A stretch of DNA of 64,000 nt, taken from assembly GCA_016715425.1 (NCBI GenBank), contig JADKAC010000005.1, forward strand, positions 1 to 64,000, written 5' to 3'. The translations under genes and the position numbers were made by a program. Below, piece after piece: positions 27,212-36,376 of this stretch. The DNA comes from Bacteroidota bacterium (GTDB lineage Bacteria > Bacteroidota > Bacteroidia > Chitinophagales > BACL12). Numbering within the stretch: the first letter of the stretch is position 1; the number at the start of each line of letters is the position of its first letter. The notes under the pieces are model-generated. The model worked only from the letters and a program-made list of their open reading frames with translations, ran no database searches and was not told the DNA's origin.

Positions 27212-28771
27212 ATGAAGTGGAATAGATTGTTACTAATACAACTTTTGTTACTGCCATATTTATGTTTTACACAGGTAGATATACGCTGGTCTAAGATATT
27301 AGAAAATGATTTAGATATATTTAGTTTAACTGAGACAGAGGATGGCATACAGGTAATGGGGATAAATTATTTTCAAAGCGCCCTTGTTTTTTGGCAGGTC
27401 GATCCGTCTGGGGAATTCAGCCAGGAGAATCTTGTAGCTCATTCGGATACAGTGAAGTACCTCAATATTGATCAGATTGTTTATTGGGAAGATTATAAAG
27501 TTGTTTCTGGTAGCATAACTTATTATGGTGCTGGGCGCATTGCAATTTCGGTTATTTCAAGTGATTATGAAATTATTTGGGAAAAGATATTGCCTGATTC
27601 TTTAGGGGGAATTACTTCTCAATCATTATCTATTTCCGAGGATACGTTATTTGCACTTACTGCAACTTCAGGCGCACCATTTATAGACCCTATTTTTAGT
27701 ATCCATAGCTGGAATATTGATGGTGTGGCACTCCCCATAATACAAATACCTCGTTCTTCTGGTGGACAAAATTTTTCATTGACTGAATCAAACGGATTAC
27801 ATTTTATACACGATAAGACAGAAGCATTATATGTTTATGTCGTAAATAGAAATGGGGTAGTAATACAGGAGTCAATTTCTGAATGGCCTGTGGAAGTTGC
27901 TACCACATTCTACGGTGGTATGGCAACCACTGAGCCTATACAATTTAATGGATCTATCTATGATGCAACTCCAAAATCAAGTGATGATGGACTTTATTCG
28001 TTTGTTTATAATCAAGTGTACACTTTGGGATTTGATCCTGTAATTCAACCCATATCAGGACCAAGTAATGCCTATGGAGTGAATTTAAGTTTAATTAAAA
28101 GTACTATTGCAAACAGATTTTTATCATCAGAATACCTTAGTAAAATTGATGGAAGTAAGCTGTTTATTTTGACCGAACTAGATAGTAACCTTCTCATATT
28201 AAATACTCGATCATTTACTCTGACGGACATTCCAAATTTACCTAGTTTAGGATCTCACGGAGTGAGTCAAGATTGGAAACATCATTACCACTTTTACCCA
28301 TATGACGGATCAAGCACAAGCCAAGCATATTTCGTAACTGTAGATGAATTGAATAATTACAACATTGATACATTGAAGGATGGGTTTACAACACATCCCG
28401 AATCCGGGACAATGTTGGTTACATCTGATGCTATATATTTGCATGTAAAAAAAACTGATGCTTTGGGAGTAAGCATTCAACAACTGTTGTGTTTAGGAGC
28501 ACCTGGTTTAAGCATAGAAACAAGCCTTAATTCAACTAGTTGTTTTGTCTATCCCAACCCATTCAGAACAGAGCTTACAATTTCTAATCTTAAACCCGGT
28601 CGTTATCATTGTCGTTTGCTATATCTGTCCGGACAAGATGTTTGGTCTTCATCTCAAACGTTATCAGGCGATCAGTTAAAATTACAATTCCCTGCCTTGC
28701 CAAATGGATACTATATTTTGGAGTTAAGTGAAAAAGATGTGGTGTACAGAAAATCAATAATTAGATTTTAG
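27212..28771 (+). CDS. Secreted protein with type IX secretion C-terminal sorting domain
   Basis: 519 aa with a signal peptide (cleavage near C-F-T-Q, residue 20). The body is a chain of beta-rich segments without a motif that I recognise. The last 75 residues have the sorting-domain signatures V-Y-P-N-P-F-R-T-E-L-T-I, L-Y-L-S-G-Q-D-V-W and L-P-N-G-Y-Y-I-L-E-L. It is the second such exported protein next to the IS110 element but is not an obvious paralog of the one at 23696. Start ATG 27212 directly begins the signal peptide. Confidence 0.85.
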   Translation: MKWNRLLLIQLLLLPYLCFTQVDIRWSKILENDLDIFSLTETEDGIQVMGINYFQSALVFWQVDPSGEFSQENLVAHSDTVKYLNIDQIVYWEDYKVVSGSITYYGAGRIAISVISSDYEIIWEKILPDSLGGITSQSLSISEDTLFALTATSGAPFIDPIFSIHSWNIDGVALPIIQIPRSSGGQNFSLTESNGLHFIHDKTEALYVYVVNRNGVVIQESISEWPVEVATTFYGGMATTEPIQFNGSIYDATPKSSDDGLYSFVYNQVYTLGFDPVIQPISGPSNAYGVNLSLIKSTIANRFLSSEYLSKIDGSKLFILTELDSNLLILNTRSFTLTDIPNLPSLGSHGVSQDWKHHYHFYPYDGSSTSQAYFVTVDELNNYNIDTLKDGFTTHPESGTMLVTSDAIYLHVKKTDALGVSIQQLLCLGAPGLSIETSLNSTSCFVYPNPFRTELTISNLKPGRYHCRLLYLSGQDVWSSSQTLSGDQLKLQFPALPNGYYILELSEKDVVYRKSIIRF

Positions 28772-28930
28772 ATTGCGATATGCTATTTTCTATTCTCCTC
28801 GGTTTACCGCCAATCCGATTAATAAATAAAAATTTATTATCTATTTATTACTAAAACAAGTAATGATATGTTAAACACTTAATTATGAAAATTTAATACG
28901 TTATATATTTAAATAATGCGGGAATCTTTT

Positions 28931-29040
28931 ACGGTTTGGCGAGGACGCCAACCGTGGAGAAACGATTCAACAATTACACTTTTCAGTTCTACATTTTCCG
29001 ATTCGACGATTCAACAATTCGACATTTCCCCGATTCCCCA
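28931..29040. repeat. Intergenic hairpin followed by low-complexity direct repeats
   Basis: A stem-loop at 28931-28941/28946-28955 (ACGGTTTGGCG and CGCCAACCGT, one bulged T, loop of 4) is followed by imperfect direct repeats of the word CGATTCAACAATT (28963-29040). No gene is visible in 28772-29044. The hairpin may end transcription of the secreted protein gene, but it has no T-run; it resembles an interspersed repeat. Confidence 0.55.
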
Positions 29041-29044
29041 ATTC

Positions 29045-29764
29045 TCAAATATCCCCCAATTGCGGACGAATTAAAATTTCTTCTATCACCGTACTTGCAG
29101 AAGTATCATACGCATTGAAAATAATTTTCGCAATATCTTCCGCAGGAATAAATCTTTCAATCGGAAAATCGGTGGCGCCTTCCCAGGATGCGGTATATGT
29201 GGCGCCTACAATTAATGCGGTTACTTTAATTTGTTTTTCTTTTAATTCATGGCGCAGGTTTTTTGAAAAACCCAATAAGCCTGCTTTTGAAATTGCATAA
29301 GAACCACCTCCTTCATAAGCACCAATACTCGCAACAGAACACAGATTAAATATATGTCCGGATTTCTGTGGCAACATTCTTTTTAATATTTGCCGGCTGA
29401 TATTATATGCACTTAATAAATTGGTGTCAATTGTTTTTTCTAATACACCTTCTTCTTCATCATAAATATTCCCCGGAATAAAAGTGCCCGCATTATTTAC
29501 AAGAATATCTATACGCTTACAATGTTCTAAAACATAATTGCAGAAATCCATTGCTTCACTTTTATTCGAAACATCGCAGGTTTTGGAAATAACTGTTACA
29601 GCCGGATTTATTTTCTGTAATGCGTCCGCTACTTCTGCAACATCGTTAGCATTGCGTGCACAAAAAGCAATATTGAATCCTTTAGTTGCAAATAATTCGG
29701 CTGTAGCTTTACCAATACCTTTGGTGGCACCGGTAATCACAATCGTTGGGAACTCATTTTTCAT
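29045..29764 (-). CDS. SDR-family oxidoreductase (3-ketoacyl-ACP reductase-like)
   Basis: About 239 aa from the ATG at 29764. Rossmann-fold dehydrogenase: nucleotide motif T-G-A-T-K-G-I-G near residue 12, NAG (N-N-A-G) near 88, catalytic Ser in C-S-V-A-S-I and Y-A-I-S-K. The substrate cannot be told; fatty-acid or sepiapterin-type reductases have the same build. An in-frame start six codons further upstream (29782) is possible. Divergent from priA with a gap of only about 33 bp. Confidence 0.88.
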   Translation of the reverse strand: MKNEFPTIVITGATKGIGKATAELFATKGFNIAFCARNANDVAEVADALQKINPAVTVISKTCDVSNKSEAMDFCNYVLEHCKRIDILVNNAGTFIPGNIYDEEEGVLEKTIDTNLLSAYNISRQILKRMLPQKSGHIFNLCSVASIGAYEGGGSYAISKAGLLGFSKNLRHELKEKQIKVTALIVGATYTASWEGATDFPIERFIPAEDIAKIIFNAYDTSASTVIEEILIRPQLGDI

Positions 29765-29797
29765 CGGGTAAATTAAATACATTTATTTTGAATCGTA

Positions 29798-32248
29798 ATG
29801 TCTGATTTGTTATTTGCTGATATCATCCTGCCTTTTGCATTGGAAAAGAATTATACATATTCAATTCCGCAAACGATGTACAATGCGGTGAAGCCGGGTA
29901 CTCGGGTGGAGGTGCAGTTTCGCAATAAATTGTATACGGGTGTGGTGGGCAAGGTGCATAATCAACAGCCGAAGGGATATGCTGTGAAAGAAATTTTATC
30001 CTTGCCCGATCATTTGCAAATAGTAAATAAAACACAATTGGATTTTTGGCAATGGATGGCCAATTATTATATGTGTGCAATGGGTGATGTGATGAATGCT
30101 GCTTTACCTGCGCCGTATAAATTAAGCAGTGAAACAATTTTGGTTTTGGATAATGAAAAGGAGATTGATTCGGCGCAATTGAATGATAAAGAATATTTAA
30201 TTGCAGAAGCACTTACTATTAAAAATGAATTGTCGCTGAAAGATATTCAGCAGATATTACAACAGAAAAGTGTGCAACCTGTAATGAAAGGTTTAATTGA
30301 AAAAGGTATTGCTTTTATTAAAGAAGAATTAAAAGAAACCTATAAAGAAAAAACACAAAAAGTAATTCGATTAAATCCAATTTATGTGGATGATGAAGAA
30401 GCGGCTAAAGAGTTATTTCAGAAACTGGAAAAAGCACCAAAGCAACTTGCATTATTAATGACTTATTTTCAATTAACACATGATGCAAACAGTATTACAA
30501 AAACAAGATTGCTGAAAAAATCGGAAGTGTCTTCTTCAGTTTTGCAAACAATGGTGAAGAATAAAGTTTTTATTGAAACAGAAGAATCTGTTAGCCGATT
30601 GGTTGATAAAAAAGTAAAAACAGAATCGTTTGAATTAACAGCAGTGCAGCAAAAAACATTATCAGAAATAAAAGAAAATTTTGAAACCAAGAATGTTGTT
30701 TTGCTACATGGAGTTACCGGCAGTGGTAAAACAGAAATTTATATTGAGCTGATTAAAGAATATATTGCTAAAGGCGAGCAAGTGTTGTATTTACTTCCTG
30801 AAATTGCATTGACTGCACAAATTATTAATCGGTTAAAAAAACATTTTGGAAATGATGTCGGCGTATATCATTCTAAGTTTAATCAAAACGAACGCATTGA
30901 AATTTGGCAACGGGTATTACATGGTGAATTTAAAATTATTGTAGGCGCACGTTCTGCATTATTTCTTCCTTTTATAAAAATAGGTTTAGTGATTGTGGAT
31001 GAAGAACATGATCAGAGTTATAAGCAAATGGATCCTGCACCTCGATATCACGGAAGAGACAGTGCAATTTATCTCGCCAATTTATTTGGTGCAAAAACAT
31101 TATTAGGAACTGCAACACCTGCTGTTGAAAGTATCTATAATGCGCAACAAGGAAAATATGGTTTGGTGCAATTATCAGAACGCTTTGCTGGAATGCAATT
31201 ACCGGAAATCATGATTGTAGATATAAAAGAACAAACAAAACTTGCAAAGATGCAATCGCATTTTTCGCAAATATTATTAGATGCAATTCAAAATACTTTA
31301 CAAAATAAAGAGCAGGTAATTATATTTAGAAATCGCAGAGGATATTCTCCTTTTATTATGTGTCAGCAATGTGGTTGGTCGCCCTCGTGTATTAATTGCG
31401 ATGTGCATTTGGTATATCATAAATACGAAGATGAATTGCGATGTCATTATTGCGGACATCGGGAAAATACTTATACTGCATGTCCGGCTTGTGGCAGTAC
31501 ACGATTATTAATTCAGGGTTTCGGCACAGAGAAAATTGAAGATGAATTGCAAGGCATATTTCCCAATAACACAATTGCACGATTGGATTTAGATACTGCA
31601 AAAGGAAAGCATAGTCATGAACGAATTATTCATGATTTTGAAGAAGGCGGAATTGATATTTTAGTAGGAACACAAATGGTTACCAAAGGATTGGATTTTG
31701 ATCATGTAAATCTTGTTGGTATTTTAAATGCAGATCAGCTTTTAAATTTCACCAACTTCCGAGCAGCAGAACGTGGTTTTCAAATGTTGATGCAAGTGAG
31801 TGGTAGAGCAGGAAGAAAAAATAAAAAAGGAAAAGTAATTATACAGGCAATAGCAACTAATCAACCGGTATTAAATCGTGTAATTCAAAATGATGTTGCG
31901 GGATTTTATGAAAAGGAATTAGATGAACGTCGTCAATTTAATTATCCGCCATTCACAAGATTAATTCGCATTACAATGCGACATAAAGAAAAGGAACTTA
32001 CTTATGCTGCTATGGAATTTCTTGCAAATAATCTGCGTCAGAAATTAGGAAAACGAGTGCTTGGTCCTGCAATTCCTCCCGTAGGCAGAATCCGAAACAG
32101 ATATTTAATTGAATTACTTATTAAAGTAGAAAATACACCGAAAGCATTAAGTGCAACAAAGCAAATAGTAAAGTCTGCTTATGATATTATTTATTTGCAT
32201 CGCACATTTAAAAGAGTGGATATAATTACTGATGTAGATCCGCTGTAA
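29798..32248 (+). CDS. priA: Primosomal protein N' (replication restart helicase PriA)
   Basis: 816 aa. The 3'-end-binding domain (about 1-110) precedes the winged helix, the SF2 helicase core with Walker A G-V-T-G-S-G-K-T-E and D-E-E-H, and a zinc-binding insertion with eight cysteines (C-Q-Q-C, C-I-N-C, C-H-Y-C, C-P-A-C) between helicase lobes; motif VI is Q-V-S-G-R-A-G-R. It reloads the replisome at stalled forks. The length is slightly greater than that of E. coli PriA. It appears monocistronic. Confidence 0.96.
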   Translation: MSDLLFADIILPFALEKNYTYSIPQTMYNAVKPGTRVEVQFRNKLYTGVVGKVHNQQPKGYAVKEILSLPDHLQIVNKTQLDFWQWMANYYMCAMGDVMNAALPAPYKLSSETILVLDNEKEIDSAQLNDKEYLIAEALTIKNELSLKDIQQILQQKSVQPVMKGLIEKGIAFIKEELKETYKEKTQKVIRLNPIYVDDEEAAKELFQKLEKAPKQLALLMTYFQLTHDANSITKTRLLKKSEVSSSVLQTMVKNKVFIETEESVSRLVDKKVKTESFELTAVQQKTLSEIKENFETKNVVLLHGVTGSGKTEIYIELIKEYIAKGEQVLYLLPEIALTAQIINRLKKHFGNDVGVYHSKFNQNERIEIWQRVLHGEFKIIVGARSALFLPFIKIGLVIVDEEHDQSYKQMDPAPRYHGRDSAIYLANLFGAKTLLGTATPAVESIYNAQQGKYGLVQLSERFAGMQLPEIMIVDIKEQTKLAKMQSHFSQILLDAIQNTLQNKEQVIIFRNRRGYSPFIMCQQCGWSPSCINCDVHLVYHKYEDELRCHYCGHRENTYTACPACGSTRLLIQGFGTEKIEDELQGIFPNNTIARLDLDTAKGKHSHERIIHDFEEGGIDILVGTQMVTKGLDFDHVNLVGILNADQLLNFTNFRAAERGFQMLMQVSGRAGRKNKKGKVIIQAIATNQPVLNRVIQNDVAGFYEKELDERRQFNYPPFTRLIRITMRHKEKELTYAAMEFLANNLRQKLGKRVLGPAIPPVGRIRNRYLIELLIKVENTPKALSATKQIVKSAYDIIYLHRTFKRVDIITDVDPL

Positions 32249-32340
32249 AGTGAAGTTTACTAAAGCGAATAAATCAATTTGATATTTATTTATTTTAATC
32301 ATAATTAGAACTATGCATTTGAATGCACAACTGCATTAAC

Positions 32341-32379
32341 GTCCTCCCTGTTTGAGGGAGGATAAGAGGTGGGTCAAAT
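32341..32379 (-). repeat. Interspersed palindromic repeat, copy 3 (short)
   Basis: The sequence CCTCCCTGTTTGAGGGAGG forms a hairpin and is followed by ATAAGAGGTGGGTCAAAT, the complement of the ATTTGACCCATCTCTTAT word of the family. It lies in the 281-bp gap between priA and the Rrf2 gene, which otherwise shows nothing but AT-rich sequence. Confidence 0.6.
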
Positions 32380-32529
32380 ACAAGATATAATAGGTCAAAT
32401 TCAGAAAAAGAATTGATTCAATATAAAGACAAAAGCAATTAATCTACTTATAACCCTCTTCTCTTTTGCAAGAAGAATAATTGATGATTTAATATTATAC
32501 TCTTCAGCTTATTTTATAATCTTTGCTGC

Positions 32530-32964
32530 ATGTTATCAAAAAAAGCCAAGTATGGTTTAATGGCAGTATTCCGTTTAGCAAAAGAATATGGTAAGCAACC
32601 CATGTTAATTGTGGAACTTGCTGAACAAGAAAACATACCCAGAAAATTTCTTGAAATCATTTTATTGGAATTAAAAAATGAAGGAATTCTAATCAGTAAA
32701 ATGGGAAAGGGTGGGGGATACACACTTGCAAAAGCGCCTGCAAAAATTAAGATTGGTCAAGTAGTGCGAGCATTGGACGGGCCGCTTGCACCGATACCTT
32801 GTGTAAGTAAAACTGCCTATCAACCTTGCGAAGAATGTGTGAGCGAAAGAACTTGTAACATACGGCTTATTATGAAACAAGTGAGGGAAGCTACTACAAC
32901 AATATTGGATAGCACATCTCTTGCAGATGCATCCAAAGCAAAATTTTCTCTGTCTCGTTTATGA
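32530..32964 (+). CDS. Rrf2-family transcriptional regulator with four C-terminal cysteines
   Basis: 144 aa. An N-terminal winged helix (residues 1-80, with K-A-K-Y-G-L-M-A-V and the wing K-M-G-K-G-G-G-Y-T-L) is followed by a cysteine-bearing segment C-x8-C-x2-C-x5-C (P-C-V-S-K...C-E-E-C...R-T-C) of the type that binds an iron-sulfur cluster in IscR/RsrR-like proteins. The SLC13 permease gene begins 76 bp downstream on the same strand. Rrf2 proteins often control sulfur or iron-sulfur metabolism, so it may regulate sulfate uptake here. A TAATCTTTG box at 32517-32525 stands 5 bp before the ATG. Confidence 0.87.
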   Translation: MLSKKAKYGLMAVFRLAKEYGKQPMLIVELAEQENIPRKFLEIILLELKNEGILISKMGKGGGYTLAKAPAKIKIGQVVRALDGPLAPIPCVSKTAYQPCEECVSERTCNIRLIMKQVREATTTILDSTSLADASKAKFSLSRL

Positions 32965-33040
32965 TTATTTTTTCCTTAATAATCTATCAATGAAGTAGAT
33001 TATTAGAACAGAACATTTATTTTTGACAAAATTTATTTGA

Positions 33041-34794
33041 ATGGAAATAGCGATTGTCTTACTTCTTCTTGTTGTCGCTGTAGCTGCCTTTGCATCAGAA
33101 AAATTTCCCGTTGATATAGTAAGTGGAAGTCTTTTAATCATGCTGGTAGTTTTCGGCATTATCACACCCAAAGAAGCATTCACACCATTTGGCAGCGATT
33201 TTATTATTATGCTCGCAGCAATTTTTGTAGTAACTACTGCTATTGACAGCAGTGGTGTTTTGGAATCATGGTCTATGCTGTTGATGAAAAATAATAAAGG
33301 CATGAAGAAGTGGTTTTTATTTCCTCTTGTAACTATCACCAGTATTTTTTCTGCATTCATGAATAATACTTCTGTTACAGCAATGATGATAAATCCGGCG
33401 ATGTCAATTGCACGAAGAACAGGTACCAGTTATTCAAAAGTATTAATGCCGCTTGCCTACGCATCCATCGTAGGAGGTACTTGCACATTGATAGGCACAT
33501 CAACAAACGTTGCTGTAAATGCATATCTCTCAACAAATGGATATGAGACATTGGGTATGTTTGATTTCACTTCCATTGGAATTGTAATGGTAGTTATCAC
33601 TATTATTTATTTAAGTTTTTTTGCAAAATATTTATTACCTGATCGCAAAACAGAAGTGCTTACAGAAGACTATGGATTGCGTGAATATTTATGTGAAATT
33701 GTTATCAGAGATAATGCAATTATAAAAAATCAAACTGTTGCAGAATCTATGCTGACATCAATGGGATTTCAAGTGTTGTCCATTACAAGAAACAAAAGAC
33801 AATTTGTTCCCGGACCGAATATTCGAATTGAAGCAGATGATGTGTTATTATTAAAAGGTAAGGTGGAACAACTACTTCATATTCGCACCATGTCTGGAGT
33901 GGATGTAAAGGCAGATATTCCGGATTTTAATACGTTAGATAAATCTGTACAATTACAGGAAGTGGTAATTCCCGGTCGCTCTGGTTTGGATGGACAAACA
34001 TTAAGTGAGGCGGACTTGCGCAGAAATTATGGAATGACAGTAATTGCTATTCATCGTCAGGGAAAAATATAATTGATACACCGGAGAATATTATTTTGGA
34101 AGTTGGTGATATGCTGCTTGTGCAGATTGATGAAAAAAGATTGCGCAATCCTGAAACACATACTGATCTGATTATTCTTGCTAATCATGAATCAAAAAGT
34201 AATAATACGAATAGAGGTTATGCAATGCTCGGTATTTTCGTTGTTGCAGTAATTTGTAGTGCTGCAAATATTTTACCTGTGAGTATTGCATTTTTAGCTG
34301 CCGCCGTTATGAGTGTTTTAATTAAAGCAATGCATCCGGATGATATTTATAAAAGTATTGAATGGAAATTATTAGTGTTGATTGGTAGTATGTCTGCATT
34401 TGGTACAGCAATGACAAATAGTGGTGCTGATAAATTTCTTGCAGATTTTATTGTGAATATTTTTCAACCATTTGGCGGCGCAGGGATTGTTGCGGGCTTC
34501 ATGTTGATGACTGTTATACTTACGCAGCCCATGAGCAATGCGGCGGCTGCATTAGTAGTGTTGCCTGTTGCATTGAGTGCTGCAGCAATTCTGCAATTAA
34601 ATCCTATGACTTTTGCAGTGGCGGTAATGTTATCTGCTTCTGTTTCATTAATCACACCTTTCGAGCCTTCCTGTATTTTGGTGTATGGACCGGGTAAATA
34701 TAAATTTACTGACTATATAAAAACCGGAGGAATACTTACTGTGATTTTAATGATTTGTATTTATTTCGGAACATTAATGTTATGGCCATTATAA
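33041..34794 (+). CDS. SLC13-family permease with RCK_C domains, frameshifted
   Basis: Transporter of the divalent anion:Na+ symporter family (sulfate or dicarboxylate type), 584 aa when restored. It begins with a span and the helical hairpin, N-N-T-S-V-T-A-M-M and G-T-S-T-N-V-A-V sodium motifs, two soluble TrkA-C (RCK_C) domains in the middle (about 200-360), and the second membrane half with N-S-G-A-D-K and S-N-A-A-A-A. The frame breaks in the A-run 34063-34067 (one more A gives H-R-Q-G-K-N-I-I-D-T-P-E-N). The context with an Rrf2 regulator suggests sulfate. The two reading frames are otherwise intact. Confidence 0.87.
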
Positions 34795-34821
34795 TAAAAA
34801 AGTAATATAGAAATTACTGTA

Positions 34822-35886
34822 TTGAAAACAATAACTGCAATAGTATTTTTAATAACATGTTTCATTACCCGAAGCAATGCACAATCAGATACTGCCTTAT
34901 TAAATGTAAAATATGTTTCAGGAGAAACGCCGCCGGATAATTATTTGCAGGTAGGGAAATACATGCAATTCAAAGGATTAATTCAAGGTGGTTTTTTATG
35001 GAGTGATGCAGAAACAATTCCAGATGCTTTTTATTTGCGCAGAATACGATTAGATCTTACCGGTGAAATATTTAACAACTTTTCTTATCGCTTGCAAATG
35101 GATTTAGTAAATACATTTCGCATTTTAAATGCGGAAGTGGAATATAAAATAGATCCATTATTGAGTTTGCATTTTGGCGCTTCTAAGATTCCTTATTGTT
35201 ATGATAATTTTTATAGTCCTTATACTTTACCTACTATCAGCCGCACATTATTAGATGAAAATCTAGCCGCAAGATCATCAGATTTTTATGGTAATCAATA
35301 TGGCCGTGATTTAGGTTTTTGGATTACAGGAAATTATAATCACAACAACAATCGTCCATTGATGGAATATACTTTGGGAATTTATAATGGTGCCGGATTA
35401 GCCGTTACAGATAATAATACAGAAAAAGATATTGCAGCAACATTGCGTATTTCACCGGTAAAAAATTTATGGATGAGTGGCAGATATTATACAGGAACAG
35501 GTGAAACTATTGCCAACCCAAATATTGCAACAAAAAGAAAAAGATATGGCGGTGATGTTTCTTTTAAACATAAAAAATATTTGTTGGAAGCGGAATATTT
35601 ATATGGTGAAGATTCCAATGATAGTCTTGGTTTAAAAAATCGCAGCGGATGGTATGTTACCGCAGGTTATATGTTGATTGAAAATAAATTACAAGCAGTA
35701 GTAAGACTAGATACTTTTAATGATGATATAAATTTGGATATGGACGGTGTGAAAAGATACGTTATTGCAGGTAGTTGGTTCTTTACAAAAAACACACGTA
35801 TTCAGTTGGAATATGATTATACCCATAATATGGAAATTCATCAAAAATTCAATTCAATAAACATTCAATTGCTTGCGGGATTTTAA
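34822..35886 (+). CDS. Phosphate-selective porin O/P-like outer membrane barrel
   Basis: 354 aa from the TTG at 34822 with a signal peptide (R-S-N-A-Q). It has the build of OprO/OprP-type porins: F-Y-L-R-R-I-R-L-D-L-T-G-E near the N-terminus, alternating aromatic strands and a terminal phenylalanine in Q-L-L-A-G-F. It is located 27 bp behind the SLC13 permease on the same strand, so it may supply the outer-membrane route for the same anion. Its 3' end is duplicated at 36296-36333. Confidence 0.8.
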   Translation: MKTITAIVFLITCFITRSNAQSDTALLNVKYVSGETPPDNYLQVGKYMQFKGLIQGGFLWSDAETIPDAFYLRRIRLDLTGEIFNNFSYRLQMDLVNTFRILNAEVEYKIDPLLSLHFGASKIPYCYDNFYSPYTLPTISRTLLDENLAARSSDFYGNQYGRDLGFWITGNYNHNNNRPLMEYTLGIYNGAGLAVTDNNTEKDIAATLRISPVKNLWMSGRYYTGTGETIANPNIATKRKRYGGDVSFKHKKYLLEAEYLYGEDSNDSLGLKNRSGWYVTAGYMLIENKLQAVVRLDTFNDDINLDMDGVKRYVIAGSWFFTKNTRIQLEYDYTHNMEIHQKFNSINIQLLAGF

Positions 35887-35921
35887 TGTTATTTTCATTT
35901 GCCTTGCATAATAATCAGTAT
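35851..35921 (+). repeat. Direct repeat, left copy (porin 3' end plus transferase remnant)
   Basis: Contains the last codons of the porin gene and, in reverse, a remnant of the end of the sugar transferase gene (M-Q-G-K). It aligns with 36296-36376 with clear similarity (identical stretch ATTCAATTGCTTGC, then GGATTTTAAT and CTTTGCCTTGCAT-type blocks). The two copies frame about 375 bp of inserted sequence. Confidence 0.7.
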
Positions 35922-35992
35922 AATTTGACCCATCTCTTATCTTCCCCTGCCTTCGGCAGGCAAGCTTAAAAGTTTACCTTCCGAAGGCAGGC
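35922..35992 (+). repeat. Interspersed palindromic repeat, copy 4
   Basis: Complete unit in plus orientation: TTTGACCCATCTCTTATCTT, the CCTGCCTTCGGCAGG palindrome, AAGCTTAAAAGTTTACC and CCGAAGGCAGGC. It starts immediately after the left direct repeat. Confidence 0.75.
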
Positions 35993-36295
35993 AATGACGC
36001 TCCGATCGTTCATTTTGGAAAACTTTCAAAATATAGTATTCCATATAACATATAGCCATATAAGCAGGATGTTTCTCGGCCTTAAAGGATTTCTGTAGAA
36101 TTCAAGCAAGGGGATTTGAAGCGCAAGGTTTTGCAGTAAGCAATACAGAAGTGAAGCGCAGCGAAACGGCTTGTATTGCGCTGAAAAAATTCACTTGTGT
36201 AGAATTCAAAGAAATACTGTACAGCCTTGAATTTCTTTGGTTCTTTCTTGTTTCAAGACAAGAAAGAACACATAATTTTTATTTCTCAAAAAAAA
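35993..36295. other. Inserted non-coding segment with a perfect 12-bp hairpin
   Basis: The remaining part of the insertion. It has a perfect inverted repeat (36240-36251 with 36258-36269, GTTCTTTCTTGT and complement, loop of 6) and pieces such as CAATACAG/TTGTATTGCGCTG that also pair. The open frame 36151-36333 in it ends in the duplicated porin tail and is not a real gene. It looks like a mosaic of palindromic repeats common in Bacteroidota. Confidence 0.55.
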
Positions 36296-36376
36296 CAAAT
36301 TCAAAAAATATTCAATTGCTTGCAGGATTTTAATTTTATTTTCCTTTGCCTTGCATGATGATAATAAGCACAGTAT
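36296..36376 (+). repeat. Direct repeat, right copy (transferase 3' end plus porin remnant)
   Basis: Counterpart of 35851-35921. Here the transferase end is functional and the porin end is a remnant encoding N-I-Q-L-L-A-G-F. The two copies have diverged at roughly one base in six or seven, so the duplication is not recent. Confidence 0.7.

Noticed and set aside
26935..27225. Plus-strand open frame of 96 codons before the second type IX-secreted protein
   Set aside because: Its first half is made of the two bulged hairpins and its last codons overlap the start of the real gene; no signal or domain is visible.
36151..36333. Plus-strand open frame of 60 codons ending in N-I-Q-L-L-A-G-F
   Set aside because: The tail is the duplicated remnant of the porin gene and the remainder is palindromic repeat sequence.
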